Source: Bacteroidaceae bacterium
GTDB lineage: Bacteria; Bacteroidota; Bacteroidia; Bacteroidales; Bacteroidaceae
Reading direction: 5' to 3'
DNA: 55,074 nucleotides
Assembly: GCA_900772575.1 (NCBI GenBank)
Contig: CAAHEN010000082.1
Location: 1-55,074 of the forward strand
Shown piece by piece: positions 43,225 through 52,865 of this stretch; positions within the stretch are counted from its first letter, which is position 1; every line of letters begins with the position of its first letter. Made by a program: the position numbers and the translations under genes. The notes below the pieces were generated by a model. That model saw only the letters and a list, made by a program, of their open reading frames with translations. It was not told where the DNA came from and did not search any database.

Positions 43225-43236
43225 GCCATTGCCGCC

Positions 43237-43797
43237 ATGCGCATCATCACCGGAAAATATCGCGGTCGCCACTTCACGCCGCCACCTGTATTCAAGGCCC
43301 GCCCGACAACCGACTTTGCCAAAGAGAATCTTTTCAACGTGCTTCGCGCCTACGTGGACTTCGAGGAGACCAAGGCGCTCGACCTTTTCGGTGGGACGGG
43401 GAGTATCTCACTCGAACTGGCATCTCGCGGATGCCCGGTGGTGATTACCGTCGAGCGTGACCGCCAGCACTTCGCTTTCATCAAGCGTTGTGTCGCTGTC
43501 CTCGGCGATACCGCTGTCACCCCCATCTGTGGTGATGCCCTGCGCTTCATCGCTCGGTGCCGCGAACGCTTCGGCCTTGTCTTTGCCGACCCTCCCTATG
43601 CCTTGCCCGAACTGCCTGAACTTCCCGATCGCGTCATGGGCAGCACGCTTCTGTTTCCCGGTGGCCTATTTGTCCTCGAACACGGCAAGGACAAGGACTT
43701 CAGCCACCGCCCAGACTTTCTCGAACACCGCGCCTATGGCAGCGTCAACTTTTCCTTCTTTCGCAAGCCGGGCACGGCGGACATAGCGGCAGAGTGA
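43237..43797 (+). CDS. rsmD: 16S rRNA (guanine966-N2)-methyltransferase
   Basis: In 186 residues: MRIITGKYRGRHF and RPTTDFAKENLFNVL (RsmD N-terminal motifs), SAM motif I ALDLFGGTGSISLELASRG, the acidic loop VERDRQHFAFIKR, and the catalytic GLVFADPPYALPEL, whose DPPY is typical of N6/N2-amino methyltransferases. It modifies G966 of 16S rRNA in the small subunit. Last gene of the plus-strand run from 41755. Confidence 0.95.
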   Translation: MRIITGKYRGRHFTPPPVFKARPTTDFAKENLFNVLRAYVDFEETKALDLFGGTGSISLELASRGCPVVITVERDRQHFAFIKRCVAVLGDTAVTPICGDALRFIARCRERFGLVFADPPYALPELPELPDRVMGSTLLFPGGLFVLEHGKDKDFSHRPDFLEHRAYGSVNFSFFRKPGTADIAAE

Positions 43798-44139
43798 GCG
43801 GGGCTGGGCGGTGCGGAAGCTGCTGCGGGAAACACCGGTTTCTTGAAGCGGATTCCTCTCCTCAAAGAAAAACTAGCCTTTAACACTGCTTGCTTTTAGT
43901 GCCTGAAAGCATTATCTTTTGTGGGGAAAGTAAGGTAATAATATGATAGTAACGTAACTCTTGCTTCAAATAACTTATTGGCGGCATTCAGTGGCTTCTG
44001 TCTGCCCCTCATCGTGTTCGCTAAAACGTGTGGCCGTGTGAGGCCGCACCGCAAAGATAACCCCACAGGACGGATAAGGCCGCTATGGAGACTGCACAAT
44101 GATAGCATTGCCGGGACTCGGAAAGCCCGGTGAAAAACG
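43798..44139. other. intergenic region without a supported gene
   Basis: The 342-bp AT-richer gap between rsmD and the RidA-like gene's terminator holds no convincing coding frame. The longest, 43896-44108 minus, has no family-like features. A lone minus-strand TTATCTTTG near 44051 has no -33 partner. Confidence 0.6.
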
Positions 44140-44189
44140 AGCGCCGCCCCACATGCATCCGGCCATTGCGGAACATGTGGGGCGGCGCT
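44140..44189 (-). terminator. 16-bp perfect-stem terminator after the RidA-like gene
   Basis: AGCGCCGCCCCACATG (44140-44155) pairs perfectly with CATGTGGGGCGGCGCT (44174-44189). On the minus strand it is followed by CGTTTTTC. It lies 36 bases after the stop at 44225. Confidence 0.88.
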
Positions 44190-44224
44190 TGCGGCAGGGG
44201 ACGCCGTGGCAGCGGCTCAGGCGG

Positions 44225-45307
44225 TCAGGCCCCGGTGCAGGCGATGCACTCCACTTCGATGAGCCACTCGGGGCGGCATACGCGGGCTTCGACAATCAGG
44301 TGGGGGACGCCGGGGAAATTCTCATCCATGTAAGCCGCCACCCAGTCGCGGTCGGCCACGTCGCGCAGATAGATGATGAAGTAGGCTACGTCTGCCAGCC
44401 GGGCCTCGTCGGTCTCCAGCAGCTTGTCGATGTTGAGAAACAGGCGCTCGGTCTGTGCCTTTATGTCGCCGCGGTAGAGGCACTCGCCATAGCGGTCGAT
44501 GCTGGCTGTGCCCGATATGAAGCGGTAGCGCTGTCCCCAGAGGGTTAGGGCAGTGCCGCGCTCGAAGGCCACGCCGTATTCAGCTGTTGGGTTGAGGTAG
44601 TCCGTCGCCGCGAGGTAGCGCACCCGTGCCTCATCGCTGTCGCTGACGGAGAGGAAGTCCATGCAGACGATGGCCTCGCGGTTGTCCGCGAAACCGCCGA
44701 TGCCGGTTGAGGCGATGAAATGGGTGTGGGCGGTCAGCCCCTGGGTATCGAACACCTCGTTGCGCCCTTCGACGACACTGGCATAGTGGCGGTCGATGTC
44801 GCGCACATAGATCCAGGTGCGGTGGCAGTTGTCCTTGAGGTTCATGCGGTGTTCGGCCAGCAGGCGGATATGGCGGGCAAAAGCCATGTGGGTCTGGCGG
44901 CGGGCATCGGTGTCGCGCGCCTCGTCGGCAGAGAAACGCACGCTGTGGAATATCAGCTTGCTGCCGGCGGCCTCAACGATGATACCGCCATCGAAGGCCG
45001 TCTTGACCATGCCGGGCACATCGAGGCACCAGAGCTGCAGGGCCACCTTGCAGCCGTCGAGCAGCGGTTGCTCGACGAAGGAGAACCCGCCGGTGGCGAG
45101 GTAGCAAGTATAGAGGGAGTGGCGGCACAGGGCCGGCATCTGGTTGATGGCGTCGGTGAGGTAGACGCGCGCCATGACGAGATTGCCCGGCGTGAGTCCT
45201 CTTTCTGTCAGCCAGCCCCGCAGCTCCACCTTGAGGCTTTGCAGTTGCTGGTCGAACGTGCCGCGCTCTTGCGGCAGCAACGTCGTGAATGTTGTTGATG
45301 GCGTCAT
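44225..45307 (-). CDS. RidA-like (chorismatase-type) tandem-domain protein
   Basis: The 360-residue protein has two related YjgF/RidA-type parts. The first half (LKVELRGWLTERGLTPGNLVMARVYLTD) and second half (RFISGTASIDRYGECLYRGDIKAQTERLFLNIDKLLE, ending EARVCRPEWLIEVECIAC) both show the fold. The Arg of the last motif matches RidA's catalytic Arg. The middle TWIYVRDIDRHYASVVEGRN and FIASTGIGGFA are reminiscent of FkbO/Hyg5/XanB2 chorismatases, which make hydroxybenzoates. RidA-type imine deamination is the other possibility. Single gene, followed by a strong terminator; no aryl-polyene or flexirubin genes are nearby. Confidence 0.72.
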   Translation of the reverse strand: MTPSTTFTTLLPQERGTFDQQLQSLKVELRGWLTERGLTPGNLVMARVYLTDAINQMPALCRHSLYTCYLATGGFSFVEQPLLDGCKVALQLWCLDVPGMVKTAFDGGIIVEAAGSKLIFHSVRFSADEARDTDARRQTHMAFARHIRLLAEHRMNLKDNCHRTWIYVRDIDRHYASVVEGRNEVFDTQGLTAHTHFIASTGIGGFADNREAIVCMDFLSVSDSDEARVRYLAATDYLNPTAEYGVAFERGTALTLWGQRYRFISGTASIDRYGECLYRGDIKAQTERLFLNIDKLLETDEARLADVAYFIIYLRDVADRDWVAAYMDENFPGVPHLIVEARVCRPEWLIEVECIACTGA

Positions 45308-45483
45308 AAGAATGGTTGGTGTTGCAGTGTCGCAGCGCCGCAGGCGGGGATGCTTGTCCCTGCCGTCTGCGGCGTTGCAAATTTAGCAATTTTGCGCGAC
45401 ACTGCCTCCACGTGCCTTGTCCCAAAAAGTGGTGATTTCATCCGTCGCATGCCGGGCCGGTCCTGCGGCGAATGTGGCGGCGC

Positions 45484-48400
45484 TCATGCTGTGGTCTTGA
45501 CGTTTCCGGTGCGCTTGAGCACACCCCAGTTCTGCAGCTCACCCTTGATGGCCTTCTTATAGCTCTTGAAGAGGACAAAATACATGATCCAGCGGTAGCA
45601 CAGGCGCTGGGGAATGATCCAGAACAGCACCCACGGCTTCTCGCGCTCATGGAAATAGGCCATGATGGAGATGCCGGCGTCCACCAGTAGGAAGAGCAGG
45701 TAGTAGAGCAGCACCTTGCCGGCATTGCCGGAGAACAGGCCGAGGATCATCAGCACGTCGGCCAGGGGGGAGACTGTCGGGATAATAAACTGGAACAGGA
45801 GCATGTTGGGCAGGGCCCAGAGGCCGAGCCCTTTGTAGCGGCGCATGAACATGGCGTCGCGGTTCTTCCAGAACGTCTGCATGATGCCGAAGCACCAGCG
45901 GGTGCGCTGCTTGACAAACTGGCGCAGGTTTTCAGGCGCCTCAGTCAGGGCGACGGCGCGGTTCTCGTTTTCGATGACGTAGCCGGCTCGCAGAATGCGG
46001 ATCGTCAGGTCGCAGTCTTCCGCCAGTGTGTCAGTGGTCAGTCCGCCGGCATCTTCGATGGCGCGTTTGCTGAAGGCGCCGATGGCCCCCGGCACCACGG
46101 TGATGGCGTTGATGGCACTGTAGGCGAGGCGATCGAAGTTCTGGCTGGTCGTGTACTCGATGGCCTGCCAGCGGGTCAGCAGGTTGCACTGGTTGCCCAC
46201 CTTCACGTTGCCGGCGACGGCCCCCACCTTGCCTTCCCTGTCGGCAAAGAAGTGGCGCATCATGATGGAGACAGCGTCGGGGCGCAGCTTCGTATCGGCG
46301 TCGATGCAGACGATATAGTCGGCAGTCGTATGGGCGATGCCGTGATTGAGGGCCGATGCCTTGCCGCCGTTTTCCTTCGTCATCAACCGCATCTTGGGAT
46401 TGTCCTTGAATGCCTCGCATACGCGCTCATAGGTATGGTCGCGGCTCCCGTCGTCGACGAAGACAATGTCGAAATTGGGATAGTCCTGGCGTAGCAGGTT
46501 CTCCAGCGACGACACGGCGTCGACCTCCTCGTTGTAGGCCGGGACGATGATGGACACCAGTGGCCAGACCTCCGGCGCGGCCGTCTGGGTGGCCTTCAGT
46601 GCCCGCTCCTTGCGGTGCTCCTTCAGTGTCAGGCAGAACATGAAACCGATGCGCAGAAAGCCGATGACCATGAAGAGGACGAACAGCGCGGCGACAAAGT
46701 TGTCGGCATAGTAGACGCACTCCGCCGAGAGCAGGTTGGCCTGCATGACATAGTAGGTCTTGTCCTTGGGGATGGGCGGCATCAGTTCATCACGGGTCTT
46801 GCCGAGGTACTTGTCGAGGGTGATGAACGTGTAACCCTTTGCCTTCAGGTCACTGATGATGCGAGGCAGGGCCTCCAGCGTCGGCTTGCGGGTGGTGCCG
46901 CCGGCGTCGTGGAGCAGGATGATGTGGCCGTAGCCCAGTGTCACGCCTTTCATCACGCGGTCGTAGATCTGGTCGGCCGTGACCCCGACCTCCCAGTCGT
47001 TGGGGTCTATGGCCTCGCCGATGTCGAGGTAGTTCTGCTCGTGGGCGACGACGAGGGGCAGGAGCTCGTCGGCTCCCGAGGGATCACTGTCGGCATTGTA
47101 GGGGGCACGGAAGAGGATCGTGCTGTGGCCTGTGATGCACTTGATCAGCAGGCGAGTCAGGCGCAGCTCCATCTCGTTGCGCTCGGGTGAGCTGGTGGCA
47201 ATGTTGCGGTGGGTGAAGGTGTGGTTGCCGATGAAGTGGCCGTCGTTGTAGACCTGGCGCACGATGGGCAGGTTCTTCTCCATCTGCAGGCCGACCATGA
47301 AGAAGGCGGCGTGGACGTTATGCTCCTTCAGTATTTTCAGTACTTGGGGCGTCCACCGGCTGTCGGGGCCGTCGTCGAAGGTCAGCAGCAGTTCCTTCTC
47401 TTCGGCATGTCCCAGTTTCTGGAGTTCATAGCAGGTGGGATAAGTCTGGTAAGTCTCATCGGTGACCAGCCAGTCCTGCGGGTCGGTCTTGATGAGGCAA
47501 TGGCCGTCGTGGGGCGTGTCGAGCAGGTCGATGACCTCGCCCGTCCCGATGTAGTTGGCCGACGTGTTGCCGCTGATCGGCTCCAGCGTCCGGAAGTCAA
47601 ATCCGGCAGCCCCGGTGCGCGAGAGGTCTTTGTCATAGAATTTCCACAGGCGCTTGTCTTCCGTCCCCAGTCGCCACACACTGAAGCCGGCCAGCCCATA
47701 TTCACTGCCGAAACGGAGCGTGTTGAAGTTGGTGGCCGCGTCGTTGAAGTGGATCTGGTGGAGGGTGCCGTTAGCCTCATAGGCGAAGTCAAGCCCATAG
47801 GTGCTACCGTCGAAGTTGACATGTGAGCGGGTGTCGGCGGCCAGCGACATGGCGTCGTTGTAGGCCACGGCCTGGTTGTCGTCGCCCTTGGCGGTCCAGT
47901 CATAGCCATAGGCCGCAAGGCAGAGAACCACTTTGTCGCTTGGCACTTTCTTCAGTACGTCGGCCGTGGCCGCCCCGATCCATTGCTGTGAGGATACCGG
48001 GCCGGGAGCGCTCATGGTGTTGTGCTCGTCGTAGGCCATCAGGAACAGGTAATCGTTGTGCTTGGCCAGTTGCTCGACATCGTAGTCTTCATTGAAAGGC
48101 ACGATGTCCTGCGTGACGTACAGCTGCTTGGCATGGAAGGCCTCGGCCGTCTCCTTGACGAACTGAGTCAGGTGGGCATTGTCGGCCTCTCGCAGTTCCT
48201 CGATGTCGATATTGATTCCGGCGAAATCATACCGCTCGCATTGCGCCAGCAGTTCGGTGATCAGCCGCTGGTGCAAGGCGGGGTTATGGAGTACCTTGCT
48301 GATGCCCTCGGGCTGGAATTCCCCATTGTAGGCGTTGCTCAGCATGGGGATGATGGGAATGCCGGCACGCTTCATGAGGCGATAGGCCTTGCTGTCGATC

Positions 48401-48900
48401 CGTACCTCCAGTCCGCCGGTCGTTGGATTGATGAAGAACCATTCAGGCAAGACCATGTTCAGCTTGCCGATGCACTGCTTGAGCGACAGGTAAGCCTGTG
48501 GATCCCAGTTGACATAGAAACCGGCGCGTATGCCGGAGGTGGCGTCCCACGATGCGAAATACTTGTTTTCCTTTTGGTCGTGGCTCCCCTTGAACGGTGT
48601 GATTTTAGCTTGCCGCTGGTCATGCCACTTCGCATAGTTGCCGTAGGCCTTCTTTTCATGGAAACGTTCGCGGAAACCCTTGTATTCCTTCGCCAGCCTG
48701 TTGTTGCGCAGATAAGGTTTGTCTGCCATCACTGCGCTGGAGAAGTCTTTTTTGAAGGGTGTGAACGACGTGTTGTCGATCAGGAGCATCGTCACGAAGG
48801 TTGCGACGAGCAAGGCCCCCACCACCGCTAGGATGCGTAAGCCCCATTTGAACCTGTTCCACCGCGAGGTGGAGTCTGTCTGAAAAACCTGCCTGTTCAT
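45484..48900 (-). CDS. trifunctional GH18-polysaccharide deacetylase-GT2 membrane protein
   Basis: In 1138 residues three catalytic modules follow one N-terminal membrane helix (RILAVVGALLVATFVTMLLI). A GH18-type domain has FAGINIDIEEL (about 230, DxE motif kept) and LCLAAYGYDW. A NodB-type deacetylase has LLLTFDDGPDSRWTPQVL (about 505) and GNHTFTHRNI. A processive GT2 synthase has VSIIVPAYNEEVDAVSSLE (785), CIDADTK, EDCDLTIRIL and QRTRWCFG (QxxRW, ~996), plus several membrane helices on either side. Together these could make, deacetylate and trim a beta-linked amino-sugar polymer similar to PNAG. Comparable fusions are known in Bacilli and Bacteroidetes. A full-consensus promoter lies just upstream (48926-48955). 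Confidence 0.92.
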   Translation of the reverse strand: MNRQVFQTDSTSRWNRFKWGLRILAVVGALLVATFVTMLLIDNTSFTPFKKDFSSAVMADKPYLRNNRLAKEYKGFRERFHEKKAYGNYAKWHDQRQAKITPFKGSHDQKENKYFASWDATSGIRAGFYVNWDPQAYLSLKQCIGKLNMVLPEWFFINPTTGGLEVRIDSKAYRLMKRAGIPIIPMLSNAYNGEFQPEGISKVLHNPALHQRLITELLAQCERYDFAGINIDIEELREADNAHLTQFVKETAEAFHAKQLYVTQDIVPFNEDYDVEQLAKHNDYLFLMAYDEHNTMSAPGPVSSQQWIGAATADVLKKVPSDKVVLCLAAYGYDWTAKGDDNQAVAYNDAMSLAADTRSHVNFDGSTYGLDFAYEANGTLHQIHFNDAATNFNTLRFGSEYGLAGFSVWRLGTEDKRLWKFYDKDLSRTGAAGFDFRTLEPISGNTSANYIGTGEVIDLLDTPHDGHCLIKTDPQDWLVTDETYQTYPTCYELQKLGHAEEKELLLTFDDGPDSRWTPQVLKILKEHNVHAAFFMVGLQMEKNLPIVRQVYNDGHFIGNHTFTHRNIATSSPERNEMELRLTRLLIKCITGHSTILFRAPYNADSDPSGADELLPLVVAHEQNYLDIGEAIDPNDWEVGVTADQIYDRVMKGVTLGYGHIILLHDAGGTTRKPTLEALPRIISDLKAKGYTFITLDKYLGKTRDELMPPIPKDKTYYVMQANLLSAECVYYADNFVAALFVLFMVIGFLRIGFMFCLTLKEHRKERALKATQTAAPEVWPLVSIIVPAYNEEVDAVSSLENLLRQDYPNFDIVFVDDGSRDHTYERVCEAFKDNPKMRLMTKENGGKASALNHGIAHTTADYIVCIDADTKLRPDAVSIMMRHFFADREGKVGAVAGNVKVGNQCNLLTRWQAIEYTTSQNFDRLAYSAINAITVVPGAIGAFSKRAIEDAGGLTTDTLAEDCDLTIRILRAGYVIENENRAVALTEAPENLRQFVKQRTRWCFGIMQTFWKNRDAMFMRRYKGLGLWALPNMLLFQFIIPTVSPLADVLMILGLFSGNAGKVLLYYLLFLLVDAGISIMAYFHEREKPWVLFWIIPQRLCYRWIMYFVLFKSYKKAIKGELQNWGVLKRTGNVKTTA

Positions 48901-48925
48901 AATTTTTCGTCTGTCTGAATTGCCG

Positions 48926-48955
48926 CAAAGTTACAGTGATTTGACGACAGTTCAA
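48926..48955 (-). promoter_or_regulatory. promoter of the GH18-deacetylase-GT2 gene
   Basis: Minus strand TTG (48955-48953), 19 bases, TAACTTTG (48933-48926), 26 bases before the ATG. Confidence 0.7.
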
Positions 48956-49104
48956 CCGTTTCGTGCCGTCGCTTAACACACCGTACGTTTAATTCGGAAC
49001 TGTACCACAGTCAGTGACATGCTGGATTGCTGCTGTGCGGCAGGTGCCAGGTTCTCAGGCGGCGCTTCTCGCCGGTACTTGGGGCGGCGGTAAGCAACAT
49101 ATAT

Positions 49105-51362
49105 TCACTCGTCATAGTTTCGTTTGACATCATTGTATTCCAATCCCTCCTCCCGTACGCGCTCTTCGGCCTTCAGCTTGCCGAAGTTCCATCGGAAGCT
49201 CAGTACGAACGAGGCGTGGTAGCCACGGTTTCGGGTGGTGCAAAAATATCCCGCACTCTGGTTCTCGTAGCGGCTGTCGTAGTGGAGGGGGATGAAGCTT
49301 CGCGCCTCCGCGCTGAGCGTGATGCGGCGCATAGGAAAGCTCTTGTCCACGCGCAGGTTGTAGTAATAGTTCTTGCCGCCTCTCCCCTGCATGTAGATCC
49401 ATGCCGTGTTGAAGCCATCGCCGCCAGAGATGTTGAAATTTGCGGGCAGTTCCTGGCTGACCGACCCGCTGGTACTGAACGCCCAGCCGGCGTTGGCCGC
49501 GTAGATGGTGTTGCTCGGATAGCGTGTGTAGTAGAGTCCGGCGTCGAGCCGGGCATATATGGTGCCGGTGAGCTTTGACGAGGCGTTCACATAGTTCTTC
49601 CATTCTTGGCGGCGTCCGATGTTGTCGTATGTGACGTGCAGCATGCCTGCTTGGTCCAGGAAGCTGTGTTGCAGTATGAGATCCCTGTAGCGCTCGTAGC
49701 CGGTGGAGGCGTAGATGTTGACCTTCCCGACGCGTATGTTGGACGATAGGCCCAGCACGTGTCCGGTCTGCGGCCTGAGGTGCGGGTTGCCGTATGATAC
49801 CTGTTCGGGAACGACGGTGCTGACATAGGGGTTTAGCGCATCGGAACTGGGCACTTGGCAGCCCATGCCGTATGACAGGTAGAGCTGCCACTTTGGTGTC
49901 AGTGTGTAGGACAGGGAAGCGTAAGGCGAGAGCAGGTTTTCTGTGAAGCTGAACTTGTTCTGTAGCTGGAGTGTCTCAGACTGGTCGTAGAAGAAGGTGT
50001 AGGTGCAGCCGACGCCGGCTTGGAACTTGCTCTTGGTGTAGCTGTATCTGGCTGTCAGGAAGTTGGTGAGCTGCTTGTGCTTATAGTTGCTCTCGCGTAC
50101 CTCGACATAGGGAGATTCCGCGTAGTCATAGGTCTGCTCGTCATGGACATTCTGCTCCTCATCGCGGTAACGTGTCGATTCTCCCAGCTGTATCTGGTGC
50201 CCGCCACGCTTTAGTCGTAGGGAAACATTGAGGGTGTGCCAGACTTCAGGCTCTTCGGCATAACTTGTATTGTTGTTCAGCCAGCGCACGTAGTCTTGGT
50301 TGTCATAGTCCAGGCTGCTGTATCTTTCATAGTTGTTTCCAATCGTAGGCCGAGTGTCGAACTTATATTCGACGAAGAAACTTCCACGCTCGGCGTTCGC
50401 ACCAAACAAGCGCTCGTATAATGCTTGGACTGAGTACTCGTTGTCTTTGGTCGGCCAGTATTTCTGCTCTTGCTGATAGGTGTACAGAGGGATTCCTTCC
50501 GCGTTGGCCACGAAGCCCTGGGCCGTGCCGCTACTGTGGGGATTGACTTTCAGCGCCGACCAATAATACACGGAGAATGTCCTGAGGGAATCAATGTTGT
50601 AGGACAGCTCAGCTTCTACTGTATTGTTAAAGACCTTGTATCCATTGCTCTTGCTGCTCTTCACGTAATGATGGAAATCCGGCTGTGTGAAGCGCCATTC
50701 GTCTGTGCTGTATGTGTTGCTGTGGTTCCACGCCCACATGTTGCTGTATGTCAGGCGCAGCCCCCACCGTCCCCGCGCGAATATATGTTCGCAAGGTTGC
50801 GCCATTCGCTGTCGGATAGATCCGAGCCCACCGTTCCATTGTAGCCAATCAGACGCCCTTTGGTGATGAAGTTGACCTCCAGTACCTCCTTGCCCTCAGC
50901 GTCCCGCTCTATCCTCACCTCGATGCGCTTAAGGTACTTGGCCTCAAGGAACTGCAGCGCATTGTGAATATCGCCGGAAATCAGGGGATCCTGCTTGCCG
51001 TTCACCTTATATTTTATAGGCCATTCGGTCACTGCACGTATCGAGCCATTGCGCTCAGCGATGATCATGGGCACGTTGCGCAGCGCCTCGTAGCTGTCCT
51101 TGCCTGCCAGTGTGGAGTCCGCGCTGACGTTGTAGATCATCACATCGGCGCGTTGGACGTAAAGCTGCCGGCGTGCCACCACGCTGGCCTCTCCTAGCCA
51201 GTACTCGGCGAGTAAGGCTGAGTCGCGCGCCACGGCGGCGGTGTCGCGTACCGTCGTTGGCATGGCGGATTGCGCGGACAGTCCGAGGGAGTAGCAGCTG
51301 CACAACAGTGGAAGACCTTGTATGAGCCGTTTGGCTATGAGTCTGATATTGCCCATGGCCAT
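49105..51362 (-). pseudogene. frameshifted outer-membrane barrel protein (TonB-receptor-like)
   Basis: Two overlapping frames make one protein. From the ATG at 51362 the first 200 residues have a signal peptide and LGEASVVARRQLYVQRADVMIYNV plus plug-like RNVPMIIAERNGSIRAV, then DSEWRNLANIYSRGDGG and a stop. The barrel continues without loss in another frame (FARGRWGLRLTYSNMWAW onward) to 49105, ending VSFRWNFGKLKAEERV. The shift lies in a G-rich stretch near 50751-50780. It may be a real mutation or a sequencing error. It follows the radical-SAM remnant by 8 bp. Confidence 0.82.
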
Positions 51363-51370
51363 GATTTTTG

Positions 51371-51655
51371 TTATTCGTAATAGAAATGATAGAAGGGAGG
51401 TGGAGCCTTGGGGCAACGGGGATCTGGATAGTCCCAATTATCTTTTCCATAAGCCATCAGCACCATCTTCCAGCATACCCCGCAACCAGTCCTGCATTGT
51501 TGCAGTTCGGGGCATTCCCCACAGGCCGACGACGAAGTTGCCCTGATGGGTGTGCGATAAAGCTTCAAGGCCTTGTCTGAATTCCATACATCGGCGATTA
51601 TAGCGGAATTTTTCGTTATGACTGTATATGGTTGAAAATTTAGGCTAATACACAT
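51371..51655 (-). pseudogene. C-terminal remnant of a radical SAM/SPASM peptide-modifying enzyme
   Basis: The 94-codon frame reads ...SACGECPELQQCRTGCGVCW and DPRCPKAP: a cysteine pattern C-x2-C-x5-C-x3-C-x2-C plus a further Cys, as in SPASM domains that bind auxiliary iron-sulfur clusters in radical SAM maturases. The CxxxCxxC domain and barrel are absent, and a stop lies nine codons upstream of the Met. So it is a truncated tail, cut near 51660. The element copy 2 begins about 60 bp further up. With the broken barrel it looks like the remains of a second GG-peptide-type locus. Confidence 0.75.
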
Positions 51656-51964
51656 AAGCCTCCAAACGATCGCTGTTGTTTAACTTTAATTTGACGCTTC
51701 ATGCGCAGTGTGGTTTTTGAAGGCCGACTAATATAACTTCGCACAGAAGGCCAATTCACCTTTTTGTTCCGTTCGCTCTTCCAGTGCATTAACCTATTTA
51801 ACCTTCGCCCGGATTTCGCATGTTAAAATGGGTGCCCAGCGAAACTTCCCTAGGACAAATTTGAATTAGCCCGGAGCTAATTTTTCTGGGGCTAGGGCTA
51901 GTTTCCCGAAAATTCGGGGCGATTTTTGCCATATGCGGGCAATGTGGGCGATTGCGGTGTACGA

Positions 51965-51994
51965 AAAAGGGCATTCCATGCGGGATGCCCTTTT
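51965..51994 (-). terminator. terminator-like hairpin in element copy 2
   Basis: AAAAGGGCATTCC (51965-51977) pairs with GGGATGCCCTTTT (51982-51994) around ATGC: 13 pairs with one G-T wobble. The sequence differs from the copy 1 stem while pairing is kept. Confidence 0.75.
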
Positions 51995-52002
51995 CTCTAC
52001 TG

Positions 52003-52033
52003 CAAATATACTGCTTTCTGGTGCCGAAAACAA
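52003..52033 (-). promoter_or_regulatory. promoter inside element copy 2
   Basis: Minus strand TTG (52033-52031), 20 bases, TATATTTG (52010-52003), same spacing to the hairpin as in copy 1. Confidence 0.65.
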
Positions 52034-52307
52034 GTAGTGTTAAACCCAAACTGGTCATTAGACCGTCATGGGAGAGCGCAAACACGGTACATTAGGTTGG
52101 GGTTAAAATCGGAGTTTTCTTGATGAGGGAACCTCCCGGTCTCCGGGCGGGCCATTGCACAGACTTCCATGGCTGGAACACACTGTATGTCGGGGGCGCT
52201 ACGTCTGGAAAATATGGCGGCGCGATTCGGCACGTCTGGAAAAATCGTAACTTTGCAGACATATTCCTTGCGGCAATGCCGCCGCAGGGCCAAACAGAAA
52301 ATCACCT

Positions 52308-52817
52308 ATGAAGAAAACAGACATAGCCCGTCTGGGCCAGGAAGATCTCATCGGTATCGTCGGTAAGGAGTGGATGCTCATCAGCGCCGGCACGCCGGAA
52401 CACTTCAACACCATGACCGCCTCGTGGGGAGGCTTCGGCTATCTGTGGAACAAGCCCGTCGCCTTCATCTTTGTCCGCCCGGAGCGCTACACGCATGGCT
52501 TCATCGAGGCCAACGAGCGCTTCACGCTCTCATTCCTCGCACCCGGACACCGCGACATCCTCAATTTCTGCGGTGTGCGCTCGGGGCGCGATTGCGACAA
52601 AGCCAAGGAGACAGGGCTGAAGCCTGTGGCCACCGCGCTGGGTAGCGTCGGTTTTGAGCAGGCCCGCTTGACCATTGAATGCCGCAAGGCCTACCGCACC
52701 GAGCTCCGTCCGGAGGAGTTTCTGGATAAGGACGCCTTGGCCCGTTGGTACAATGACAAGCCCGGGGGCACGCTCCACACTGTTTATATCGGTGAGATAG
52801 AGAACGTCTATGAGTAA
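52308..52817 (+). CDS. flavin reductase family protein
   Basis: The 169-residue protein has the FMN-binding split-barrel of the flavin reductase-like domain: WMLISAGTPEHFNTMTASWGGFGYLWNKPVAFIFV, VRPERYTHGFIEANERFTLSF and CGVRSGRDCDKAKETGL. Members reduce flavin or act as small FMN electron carriers; in anaerobes a role in oxygen protection is common. The exact role is unknown. TAACTTTG at 52248-52255 may be its -7 box. Confidence 0.92.
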   Translation: MKKTDIARLGQEDLIGIVGKEWMLISAGTPEHFNTMTASWGGFGYLWNKPVAFIFVRPERYTHGFIEANERFTLSFLAPGHRDILNFCGVRSGRDCDKAKETGLKPVATALGSVGFEQARLTIECRKAYRTELRPEEFLDKDALARWYNDKPGGTLHTVYIGEIENVYE

Positions 52818-52865
52818 GGCCTGCCGGCTTTCTCCCGCAAGTCCCCTTTCCTGCAATCAAACGGC

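Larger units (their letters stand above)
51719..52075 (-). repeat. dispersed structured intergenic element, copy 2
   Basis: Homologous to 28187-28540 (see that entry), same orientation. It contains AATTAGC/GCTAATT (from 51865), the hairpin at 51965-51994 and the promoter at 52003-52033. It occupies most of the 652-bp gap between the decayed locus and the flavin reductase gene. The rest (52076-52307) has a plus-strand TAACTTTG (52248-52255) and no gene. Confidence 0.85.

Noticed and set aside
43896..44108. 70-codon minus-strand frame in the rsmD-RidA gap
   Set aside because: No family features, and its upstream TTATCTTTG lacks a -33 partner.
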